A DNA stretch of 64,000 nt from Roseiarcus sp963772555. Its GTDB lineage: Bacteria > Pseudomonadota > Alphaproteobacteria > Rhizobiales > Beijerinckiaceae. The notes beneath the pieces were generated by a model. It did not search any database and was not told the DNA's origin. It saw nothing but the letters and a program-made list of their open reading frames with translations. The stretch lies in NCBI GenBank assembly GCA_963772555.1, contig CAVYXQ010000019.1:78888-142887 (forward strand). The letters are read 5' to 3'. Position 1 is the stretch's first letter; each line of letters opens with the position of its first letter. The translations under genes were made by a program, and so were the position numbers. This document shows positions 9,419 through 16,921 of the stretch, piece after piece.

Positions 9419-10420
9419 GTGCTAATAAAGAGCTCTCGGACTGCAGTGGTCGTTATTTGCCTGGTCTCGCTATTGTCGGCGGTGGCCGCCGCCTGCCTTC
9501 CCGATAATCCCTATCAACGGTTTCAATTTCTGCCTGTGCTCTACCAGCGACTGGCATGGATATATGAGCGGATTCACTATGATCCGAAGCCAATAGATGT
9601 TGCCATCCTCGGCCCATCCAAGACGTTCACTGGTGTGAGTGGGAGCGAGGTCGAGAAGCGCCTGTCGGTCCTCGGCAAACCCGCTAGCGTTGCGAACCTC
9701 TCGCTAGTCTATCAAGGGAGAAATGCCCAATGGGCTATTCTGGACGAGCTCTATAAAACTAAAAGCCCACGTATATTAATTGTTCAGATTGACGAGGAGA
9801 TCGCGCTCTGGGGCCATCCATGGTTTATGTATTTTGCGCCTTCAGCGGCTATCGCCTTTCCTCCGTCGATGTTCTTGCATAACTACCTACCCGACGCCGC
9901 ATTTTTACCCTATCGGCAAATGGAGCTGTTTTCGGCGTTGCTCTTCCCGAGCTTCTTCGGCTTTCGCGATGCCTTCGATCCGATCCGTTATGCGAAAACC
10001 CGCAACGATTTCACGACGAGCTTTCGCGGTCAAAGCGGCGAATTGGTGGACATGGAGCGCGAAGTTTCCGCGGCGGAATTAACGGCTGACCACGAGGAGT
10101 TTAATAAAATTCTGCGTCCCCCAAGGCTCCCTCGAGTTTTGGCCCCTTTCGTTGAAGCCGATGACCGACTCTATCTTGAAAAAATTGCGCGCCTGGCGTT
10201 GGCTCATCGCACAAAATTAATATTGCTCTATATTCCCAATTTTGACAGCGGCGAACTTGACGAAAAAATCCAAAAATACTACAGTCAATATGGAACGATG
10301 CTTGATTTCAGCGACCTCGCTCCACGAAATAATCTATTTATGCACTGGGCGCATCTCAATCACGCAGGAGCCATGATCGTCAGCGACAGGATAGCGGCCG
10401 CCGTGGCGGCGCAACTGTAA
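9419..10420 (+). CDS. Secreted SGNH/DltD-like protein of an acylation locus
   Basis: A 333-residue protein starting at GTG 9419, preceded by CAGGAAG. Residues about 8-26 form a signal peptide or anchor (VVVICLVSLLSAVAAA). The mature part has an SGNH-like layout: AILGPSKTFTGV near residue 65 is the nucleophile block, and HWAHLNHAGA near residue 310 looks like the C-terminal Asp/His block. Proteins of this type are commonly paired with MBOAT O-acyltransferases, as here (12746-14308). AT content is noticeably higher than that of flanking genes, with AAT/ATA/AAA codons frequent in the last third, which may indicate transfer. Confidence 0.65.
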   Translation: MLIKSSRTAVVVICLVSLLSAVAAACLPDNPYQRFQFLPVLYQRLAWIYERIHYDPKPIDVAILGPSKTFTGVSGSEVEKRLSVLGKPASVANLSLVYQGRNAQWAILDELYKTKSPRILIVQIDEEIALWGHPWFMYFAPSAAIAFPPSMFLHNYLPDAAFLPYRQMELFSALLFPSFFGFRDAFDPIRYAKTRNDFTTSFRGQSGELVDMEREVSAAELTADHEEFNKILRPPRLPRVLAPFVEADDRLYLEKIARLALAHRTKLILLYIPNFDSGELDEKIQKYYSQYGTMLDFSDLAPRNNLFMHWAHLNHAGAMIVSDRIAAAVAAQL

Positions 10421-10486
10421 CTCGTCAAGCTAATCCTGCCCAAGGGCAGGTTAAGCCCTCAACCTGTGAGCAGGAGAAAACTGTCG

Positions 10487-10738
10487 ATGAGGATGACCGA
10501 AGGTGATACTATTCAACGGGTTCGCGATATTATGATGGATGTATTCGATATTGATCAGCTTTCGATCACCGAGGCCACAACTGCGCATGATATCGAACAG
10601 TGGGACAGCCTCAGTCACATTCGGCTGATGGTCGCAATCGAGCGAGCTTTCAAGATCCGTTTCACCAACGCGGAAATCGAGAGTTTCAAGAATGTCGGTG
10701 ATTTGATCAGCAGTATCGACGCAAAGCGGCGCAAGTGA
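10487..10738 (+). CDS. Acyl carrier protein
   Basis: An 83-residue acyl carrier protein. The phosphopantetheine attachment serine is in the motif EQWDSLSHIRL near residue 43, and the surrounding four-helix pattern (IQRVRDIMMDVFDID at the start, FKNVGDLISSI at the end) is typical. Start taken at the ATG at 10487, with AGGAG ten bases upstream; a second ATG two codons later is possible. It is the carrier for an acyl group handled by the FkbH-like protein 30 bases downstream and perhaps the MBOAT protein. It is a dedicated, pathway-specific ACP rather than the fatty-acid AcpP, whose motif is usually DSLD. Confidence 0.9.
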   Translation: MRMTEGDTIQRVRDIMMDVFDIDQLSITEATTAHDIEQWDSLSHIRLMVAIERAFKIRFTNAEIESFKNVGDLISSIDAKRRK

Positions 10739-10768
10739 TTGCAACCTCATTTGCACAAGGGGTCGGCC

Positions 10769-12697
10769 ATGCTTGTTGATCTGGAATGGTTGCCGCCCGC
10801 GCCGCCCGATTTCCGAGACCGCTTGCGGGCCTTGCAGGGCGAACTCGCCGGAGACATCCAGCCGAACTTCTACGAGCGGCTGGTTAGCCTCGCCGCGACC
10901 TCTCTCAGCGAAGCGGAGCTGACGCGGCTGGCGGGACTGTCGCGTTGGATCAAGGACAGCAAGTCCCGAACGGACGAACTGTCGTCTGTCAGATTGGGCG
11001 TCATGGGAGATGGCGCCCTTTCGCTTATTGGGCCGCCGATTGTCGGGGCGGGGTTTCGCCATGGCCTGCTGACGGAAGTGATCGAGGGCGGCTACAATTG
11101 CGCCGTGCAGGAGGCGGCAGATCGAGGCAGCCGCATGCATGCGGCTGCACTGCATTTCGCGCTCATTGCAGGCGATGCGCGGGCTCTCGGACTGGATCGC
11201 GCCGCGGCTTCCGAGGGGGAGGCTGAAGCAAAGATCAACGCCGCATTGTCCAGCATGCAGATGATCGTCAACGGCCTTCGTCCGTCGGTAAAATCGGCGA
11301 TTTTGGTCCAGACTGTGCCGGCCCCCATGGACCCGTTGTTCGGCAGCTTCGACCGCGTGCATGCAGCCACGCCCTTCGCCATGGTCGAGACGCTCAATCG
11401 AAAGATCGCCGACTGGGCGAGGGAGGGGCGCGTGATCTTGGTCGATATTGCGCGTCTTGCGACCGCGGTTGGTCTCCAGACCTGGCACGAGCCCGGCCAC
11501 TGGCACGCGTCGAAGCTCGCATTCAGCCCGAGGTTGATCCCAGTCTATGCGGATGTCGTCGCGAGAACGATCGCCGCGGTCATCGGCAAGTCGAAGAAGT
11601 GCCTGGTTCTGGATCTTGATAACACGCTGTGGGGCGGAGTTATTGGTGACGACGGCCTGGCGGGAATCGAAGTGGGTCAAGGATCTTCCCTGGGCGAAGC
11701 CTTTATCGCCATTCAGACGATGGCCCTGGAATTGCGGTCGCGCGGCGTCATTCTGGCGGTGTGCTCGAAAAACGAGGAGGACGTCGCCAGGTTGCCGTTT
11801 CGCAAGCATCCGGACATGCTGCTTCGCGAGGATCACATTGCAGTTTTCCAAGCCAATTGGACGGACAAGGCCGCCAACTTGAGGGCGATCGCCAGCACCC
11901 TCAACATCGGAGTGGACGCCCTCGTCTTCCTCGACGACAATCCCGCAGAGCGCATGCAAGTCCGCGCCGCGCTGCCTCTCGTTGCGGTGCCTGAACTGCC
12001 CGACGACCCGGCGCTCTATCCGCGGGCGCTTGCCGCCGCCGGGTATTTTGAGGCGGTCGCCTTCTCGGAGGAGGACCGGAATCGAGCCAAATATTATGAA
12101 GCGAACACCCAGCGTGCCGAGGCGCTGTCGTCGAGCCGCGATGTGGGCGACTATCTCGCCGCTCTCGATATGGTCTGTTCCATTGGTAGGGTGGACCCCC
12201 TTTCGCGTTCGCGGGTCGCGCAGCTGATTAATAAATCAAATCAGTACAATCTGACGACGCTCCGGTACTCCGAGGCCGAGGTGGAGTTGGCGGAGAACGA
12301 TCCCGCACGACACGTCATTCAGATTCGTCTCGTCGACCGGTTCGGGGACAACGGCATCATCAGCGTCATCATTGCCGAGAAGGCAGACGAGGCCTGGACG
12401 ATCGACACTTGGCTGATGAGTTGTCGGGTCCTCGGCCGACGGGTTCAGGAAGCGGCCCTTGCGCATCTCGCCGCCGCCGCGGCCTCCGAGGGAGCCAAAA
12501 GCCTCATAGGGCGATACATCCCGTCGGCCAAAAACCGGATGGTGGCGGGTCATTATCAATCGCTTGGCTTCACCCTCATCGCAACGGCAGAGGATGGGAA
12601 GACCGAATGGCGCCTCGACCTGGCGGCCTACGAGGCGCCGGATCTGCCGATGCGGATCGAAGACAGAGCCCTTGCGCGCGCGAAGGTCACCGCTTGA
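10769..12697 (+). CDS. FkbH-like HAD-type protein
   Basis: A 642-residue protein of the FkbH family. The N-terminal part is an SGNH-like region; the middle holds a haloacid dehalogenase core with the motif LVLDLDNTLWGGVIGDDG near residue 285; the C-terminal part is a GNAT-like domain (VDRFGDNGIISVII). FkbH proteins activate a glycerate- or lactate-type three-carbon unit and load it on an acyl carrier protein. The ACP directly upstream supports that role here. The ATG at 10769 was chosen as the first in-frame ATG after the ACP stop; the longer frame lacks a better start. Expected product: an acyl-ACP used to decorate a glycan or lipid, which is inference. Confidence 0.85.
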   Translation: MLVDLEWLPPAPPDFRDRLRALQGELAGDIQPNFYERLVSLAATSLSEAELTRLAGLSRWIKDSKSRTDELSSVRLGVMGDGALSLIGPPIVGAGFRHGLLTEVIEGGYNCAVQEAADRGSRMHAAALHFALIAGDARALGLDRAAASEGEAEAKINAALSSMQMIVNGLRPSVKSAILVQTVPAPMDPLFGSFDRVHAATPFAMVETLNRKIADWAREGRVILVDIARLATAVGLQTWHEPGHWHASKLAFSPRLIPVYADVVARTIAAVIGKSKKCLVLDLDNTLWGGVIGDDGLAGIEVGQGSSLGEAFIAIQTMALELRSRGVILAVCSKNEEDVARLPFRKHPDMLLREDHIAVFQANWTDKAANLRAIASTLNIGVDALVFLDDNPAERMQVRAALPLVAVPELPDDPALYPRALAAAGYFEAVAFSEEDRNRAKYYEANTQRAEALSSSRDVGDYLAALDMVCSIGRVDPLSRSRVAQLINKSNQYNLTTLRYSEAEVELAENDPARHVIQIRLVDRFGDNGIISVIIAEKADEAWTIDTWLMSCRVLGRRVQEAALAHLAAAAASEGAKSLIGRYIPSAKNRMVAGHYQSLGFTLIATAEDGKTEWRLDLAAYEAPDLPMRIEDRALARAKVTA

Positions 12698-12745
12698 GCG
12701 CCCTCGACAGGGCGCGTCCGGTCGAAGCTCGGACTTTGTGCCGGC

Positions 12746-14308
12746 ATGCTGTTTAATTCGTTCGTCTTCGTCTTTGCCTTCCTGCCGCTTTCGCTGCTGC
12801 TCACCTATCGCGCCGGAAGCTGGAACCAGACGGCCGCCAAGGTCGCTCTGCTCTTCATGTCGTTCGTCTTCTACGTCTGGTGGCGGCCGTCCCAATTGCC
12901 GCTTCTGCTCATTTCCATCGCGTTCAACTATGGCGCCGGCGAATGGATGCAGCGAGCCCGCGCCGCGGACCGACCTGAACAAGTCCGGGCCATTCTGGCG
13001 GTTGGGGTCCTCGCAGACGTGCTCTTCCTCGGATGGTTCAAATATGCAAACTTTGCCGTCGATAACATAAATTTCGCGACCGGTTTGCATATTCAGCTTG
13101 AGCGGATCGCCCTCCCGCTGGCGATATCCTTCTTCACCTTTCAGAAGATCGCTTATTTGATCGACACCGCGCGGGGGGAGACCCGCCCAGTCGGAGTCCT
13201 CGACTTCTCGCTGTTCGCGGCGTTCTACCCTCAACTGATCGCCGGTCCGATCGTTCACTTCAGGGAGGTGATGCCGCAACTTCAGAAGCCGTTGTTCGGC
13301 AAGCTGATCGCACGAAATCTGATGGTGGGTCTGGTTTTATTCTCGATCGGACTGTTCAAGAAAACCGTTCTTGCCGATACTTTGGCGATTTATGTCAATC
13401 CCCTCTACGAAGCTGCCCGGCAAGGGCAGGAACTGGGCTTCATTTCGGCATGGGTGGCCGGCGTAGGGTTCACCTTTCAGCTTTATTTCGATTTTTCCGG
13501 CTATTCCGACATGGCGATCGGGCTGGGGCGGATGCTCGGCGTCAAGCTTCCTCTCAATTTCCACTCGCCGCTGCGGGCCGCCAGCATCACCGATTACTGG
13601 CGTCGCTGGCACATGACGCTTCAGCGCTTCGTCGTCGCGTACATTTTCCAACCCCTTTCGCTGCCGCTGACGCGCGTTGCGGCGGGCTGGAATCTGAGGC
13701 GGTGGAGTGGATTTCTCCTGGATGCCGGCCTGCCCATATTCGTCACCTTTGTCATCGTCGGTCTGTGGCATGGCGCCGGGTGGACTTTTGTCCTTTTTGG
13801 CGCGATGCACGGCATCTATCTGGGCCTGAACGAAGCCTGGCGGGAATATCAGGCCAGCCGCCGGCGCAAGCTCAAGCGCGCTGGCCTGCCTCTCCCATCG
13901 CTTAAGCGCTGGAATGCCGTCGCCTACCGCCTCGTAACCCTCTGCGCGATCGTCTTGGCAAACGTCATGTTCCGGGCGGCGACGCCCGGCGACGCCGCCC
14001 GGATCTGGCGCAGCATGACCGGATTCGGGATTGGGCAACTCCCGTTGGAGTCGTGGTTCAATAGCGGCCTTGTGGCCGTGCTGGCGGTCGCAAGCGGCTT
14101 GGTGTTCCTCATGCCCAATTCACAACAGATTATGGGACGCTTTGACCCTGCGTTGAACTGGCGGGAATGGCGCGACGTCGCGCGTCCGCCAATTTGCTGG
14201 ATTTGGGCTCCGTCTCCGCTCGGACTTGTCTTCGCGGGCGTCACACTGTTTATGGGCGTTGCCTTCATCGAGCGCGGTCAATCCGTCTTCATATACTTTA
14301 ACTTCTAG
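12746..14308 (+). CDS. MBOAT family membrane-bound O-acyltransferase (AlgI/DltB-like)
   Basis: A 520-residue polytopic membrane protein. It carries the conserved MBOAT features: DFSGYSDMAIGLGRMLG near residue 250, NFHSPLRAASITDYWRRWHMTL near residue 275, and the catalytic histidine in GLWHGAGWTFVLFGAMHG near residue 335. AlgI and DltB move acyl groups across the inner membrane to extracellular polymers and work with SGNH-type partners, and two such proteins flank this gene. It starts 48 bases after the FkbH gene on the same strand, consistent with one operon that loads an acyl group on the ACP, exports it and transfers it. Confidence 0.92.
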   Translation: MLFNSFVFVFAFLPLSLLLTYRAGSWNQTAAKVALLFMSFVFYVWWRPSQLPLLLISIAFNYGAGEWMQRARAADRPEQVRAILAVGVLADVLFLGWFKYANFAVDNINFATGLHIQLERIALPLAISFFTFQKIAYLIDTARGETRPVGVLDFSLFAAFYPQLIAGPIVHFREVMPQLQKPLFGKLIARNLMVGLVLFSIGLFKKTVLADTLAIYVNPLYEAARQGQELGFISAWVAGVGFTFQLYFDFSGYSDMAIGLGRMLGVKLPLNFHSPLRAASITDYWRRWHMTLQRFVVAYIFQPLSLPLTRVAAGWNLRRWSGFLLDAGLPIFVTFVIVGLWHGAGWTFVLFGAMHGIYLGLNEAWREYQASRRRKLKRAGLPLPSLKRWNAVAYRLVTLCAIVLANVMFRAATPGDAARIWRSMTGFGIGQLPLESWFNSGLVAVLAVASGLVFLMPNSQQIMGRFDPALNWREWRDVARPPICWIWAPSPLGLVFAGVTLFMGVAFIERGQSVFIYFNF

Positions 14309-14387
14309 GGGAAGGAATCCCGCCCAAGGCGGCCCGGCCTGCACTTTGGGGATCGGGGCGGGGGAAAGATGAGCAAGGGCGCCCGCG

Positions 14388-14819
14388 ATGAGTATTCGTC
14401 CGTTCCTGCACCATGTCGGCATTGTCCAACCCGACGAAAGGGAAGCGCTTGAGCAAATGTCGTTGCTGGGCCTCGAGGAGGAGTACCGGGGATTTGTGCC
14501 GCGATGGTCGGCGCTCTGCATATTCACCACGGGCGGGAAAGGTTCGCAGATCGAATACGTCATCCCGAATGGGGGGCCGCTCGCCGACTTCAACAGGGGC
14601 GCGGGCGGCCTCCATCACATCGCCCTCCAGGTCCCCGATCTCGACGCGATTGGGCTGGAGCTTCAAGCTCGGGGAATGAAATTTTTGGAAGTCGAGCATG
14701 TGCGCGGCGCTGGCCGGTTCCTCTGCAATTTCTTGAGCCCCGGCTTCACCAGGGGATTGACAGTCGAATATGTGCAGCTGATCGATCCCTGGAAGGCTTC
14801 GGATAAATCGCAGGACTGA
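14388..14819 (+). CDS. VOC (glyoxalase/bleomycin resistance) superfamily protein
   Basis: A 143-residue vicinal oxygen chelate protein: FLHHVGIVQPD at the N-terminus, LHHIALQVPDLDA in the middle and TVEYVQL at the end, giving the paired beta-alpha-beta-beta-beta modules. Histidines in HHVGI and HHIAL and the glutamate in VEYV are the likely metal ligands, as in methylmalonyl-CoA epimerase. Starts with ATG at 14388 with a GGGGGAAAG stretch some way upstream. It may act as an epimerase or isomerase on a CoA-, ACP- or sugar-linked intermediate of this locus; the substrate is not readable. Confidence 0.8.
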   Translation: MSIRPFLHHVGIVQPDEREALEQMSLLGLEEEYRGFVPRWSALCIFTTGGKGSQIEYVIPNGGPLADFNRGAGGLHHIALQVPDLDAIGLELQARGMKFLEVEHVRGAGRFLCNFLSPGFTRGLTVEYVQLIDPWKASDKSQD

Positions 14820-14894
14820 AATGAGCTCCTGCCGCAGAGCCGCCGGCTTTTTGGCCGATGCCGGCGATATGGATTCCCATCCGCGAGACCTCGG

Positions 14895-16013
14895 ATGACC
14901 GGCGGCAGCTCGCCTGACCTGAGGGACAAACGAACTCTTATCGAGACAATAGCGCCATGGCTGCTGACGATCGCCTCCGCGCTGATTGGCATCCTTCTGG
15001 TCGAGTTGTTTTGTTGGCTGTTTGTTCCTTCTTTAGGATGGAACATGCCGGGGCGGGATCGACGCCTCGTCTTCCTCGACGGACCCAGTCCAATATTTGA
15101 GAATCATGGAGACATCTTCACCTACTTGCCGCATAGCAAGATTCGGAACCTGACGGCGTTCTTGACCGACCGCGGCTTTGTCACGGAGTACGACTATCGG
15201 TTTGAGACCAACAATTTCGGTCTGGTGCAAGACGCCGACATCGCGCCGCAGCGGGACTCGCTGCTGCTGCTTGGGGATTCCTTCACAGAGGGAGAAGGCG
15301 CCGAGCCATGGTTTCGACTGGTGAGCCCTGCAATCGAAAAGCTCGGCTATCAGCCCATCAACGGCGGCGTAATGGGGACCGGATTCGAACAGTGGCTCAA
15401 GCTCGACCGATATTTGGCGGCCAAAAATATTGCGGCGCGCAAGGTGCTCGTAATCTTTATCTCCGACGATTACCACCGCTCGGTCTGGAATATTCCGCTG
15501 CCCGCATTCGCCTGCCTTTCAGCCTCGCCGCTTTGCGAGGCGGGGAAAAGCTACCTCTATCGGTTGCCGCCGCCGGAGGAGTTGCCTTCGTGGATCGCCA
15601 AGATAAGAGCCGCCCGGGGACCAATGAAACCCCGCCTGAAGCTCAGCGCAGCGGCGTTGATGCCGGCGAGCTACTCTGTCTATATATACCTTCAGGATCT
15701 GGCTCGGTTCTCAGGCGCCGAGCGGGGGTCGCACGATGCGATCGCTGAACTGATCAAGCTCTATGGCCGCAACAACATAGCATTTCTCCACCTGCCGCAG
15801 AAGAACGAAGTCGGCCATGGGCCCAACAGCATTGGCCTAAGGGCCAAACTCGCGATAGAAGAGGCTGGAGGAAATTTGTTTGACGGGTTCAAACTCTGTA
15901 AACTGACCGAGTCCGACTATTACACGAACGACGACCATCCGAATAAAGCCGGCTACACCAAAATTGCGGCCTGCGCCACCCGGGTAATCAATCAGTTCGT
16001 GGTGGGGCGCTGA
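14895..16013 (+). CDS. SGNH/GDSL-type hydrolase-like protein, membrane anchored
   Basis: A 372-residue protein with one N-terminal membrane helix (WLLTIASALIGILLVELFCWLFV, residues about 22-44) and an extracytoplasmic SGNH hydrolase domain. The nucleophile block LLLLGDSFTEGEG is near residue 120, and the Asp-x-x-His block is DDHPNKAGY near residue 345. It is the third SGNH-like gene in the island (with 6007-7137 and 9419-10420), suggesting several acyl-handling steps. The start overlaps no other gene; the ATG at 14895 follows a short spacer after the VOC gene on the same strand. Confidence 0.82.
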   Translation: MTGGSSPDLRDKRTLIETIAPWLLTIASALIGILLVELFCWLFVPSLGWNMPGRDRRLVFLDGPSPIFENHGDIFTYLPHSKIRNLTAFLTDRGFVTEYDYRFETNNFGLVQDADIAPQRDSLLLLGDSFTEGEGAEPWFRLVSPAIEKLGYQPINGGVMGTGFEQWLKLDRYLAAKNIAARKVLVIFISDDYHRSVWNIPLPAFACLSASPLCEAGKSYLYRLPPPEELPSWIAKIRAARGPMKPRLKLSAAALMPASYSVYIYLQDLARFSGAERGSHDAIAELIKLYGRNNIAFLHLPQKNEVGHGPNSIGLRAKLAIEEAGGNLFDGFKLCKLTESDYYTNDDHPNKAGYTKIAACATRVINQFVVGR

Positions 16014-16273
16014 TGAGGCCTACCGTCCGCCCTCAGGAAGTCCCTGATGAATTGCCCCAAACGTCGCCGACGGCTGCGTTATTCGCGCCGCCTTCGGGTT
16101 CCACCGCGGCTCGAGGCGCCGGCTTGTCGCCTGACCACACCTTGCGCTGTCTGGCGGGACGGATAAAGATGCACTGCATAATCGGTCGTGATGGCGAAAA
16201 ATCCAGCGGGTCTACGTGATCAGCCATATCATTGCTTTGGCGTCGGTCGACCCGGTTTCAGGCCTCCGCGCCG

Positions 16274-16753
16274 ATGACGAATAACGGCGCCAGCCGGGAG
16301 GATCGAGCGAACCGCACGGCGCCGCTAGGTGGCGCGCTGCACGAGAATCTGGTCCGTCGCGAAGAGATTGCCGGTCCCTCAAATCGCCGTTTCGGCCTGA
16401 CCATGGGCGCGGCCTTCATCGTCATTGGCGGCATCCGCGCGCTGCTCGGCCACGTTCATTCCGAATGGTGGTTGGGCGCCGGGCTTGTCGTTGCTTTTTT
16501 TGCCATATTTTGGCCGGTTGCGCTGACCCCCTTCAATCGGCTTTGGCTTAAGCTCGGACTCGTACTGAATAAGATCGTCAATCCGATCGTCATGACGCTG
16601 TTGTTCGGTTCGACGATCGTGCCGATTGGCGCGCTGATGCGGCTGCGCGGGAAGGATCCGCTGCGGTTGCGGCTGAGGCCGGATGCGGCTAGCTACTGGA
16701 TCGAACGCGAGCCGCCCGAACCGGCGCTCGAGGCGATGAAGAAGCAATTCTGA
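16274..16753 (+). CDS. SxtJ family membrane protein
   Basis: A 159-residue protein with two hydrophobic hairpins (FGLTMGAAFIVIGGIRALL and WWLGAGLVVAFFAIFWPVAL, then IVNPIVMTLLFGSTIVPIGAL). This arrangement and its position directly before a DUF5989 protein and a carbamoyltransferase match SxtJ, named from the saxitoxin cluster. The biochemical role of SxtJ is not established. Start at ATG 16274; the nine-base gap to the next gene indicates tight co-expression of the triad. Confidence 0.8.
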   Translation: MTNNGASREDRANRTAPLGGALHENLVRREEIAGPSNRRFGLTMGAAFIVIGGIRALLGHVHSEWWLGAGLVVAFFAIFWPVALTPFNRLWLKLGLVLNKIVNPIVMTLLFGSTIVPIGALMRLRGKDPLRLRLRPDAASYWIEREPPEPALEAMKKQF

Positions 16754-16762
16754 CGAGGCGCT

Positions 16763-16912
16763 ATGTCGTTTGTGCTGGAGTTGTGGAGATTCCTGCGGGT
16801 ACGCAAGAAATTCTGGCTGATTCCCGTGATCTTCATGATGGCTGTCTTCGGCGGCTTGGTCGTGCTCAGCAATGGTTCGGTGATCGCACCGTTCATTTAC
16901 ACGCTGTTCTAG
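16763..16912 (+). CDS. DUF5989 family small membrane protein (49 residues)
   Basis: A 49-residue protein too short for most gene-calling cut-offs. It reads MSFVLELWRFLRVRKKFW then a single membrane helix (LIPVIFMMAVFGGLVVLS) and a short tail ending FIYTLF. The amphipathic start with RKKFWL before the helix is characteristic of DUF5989 proteins, which sit between SxtJ and a carbamoyltransferase in many bacteria. It begins nine bases after the SxtJ stop and ends ten bases before the carbamoyltransferase start. Function unknown; an accessory or membrane-tethering role for the carbamoyltransferase is inference. Confidence 0.85.
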   Translation: MSFVLELWRFLRVRKKFWLIPVIFMMAVFGGLVVLSNGSVIAPFIYTLF

Positions 16913-16921
16913 GCCGAACGT

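Noticed and set aside
10451..11959. 502-codon minus-strand frame opposite the ACP and FkbH-like genes
   Set aside because: Both plus-strand genes have recognisable motifs over the same bases; the antisense product has none.
16013..16219. 68-codon frame after the third SGNH gene
   Set aside because: Although its ATG touches the preceding stop, the product has no secondary-structure pattern or family likeness and ends just before the SxtJ gene; I judge it chance.
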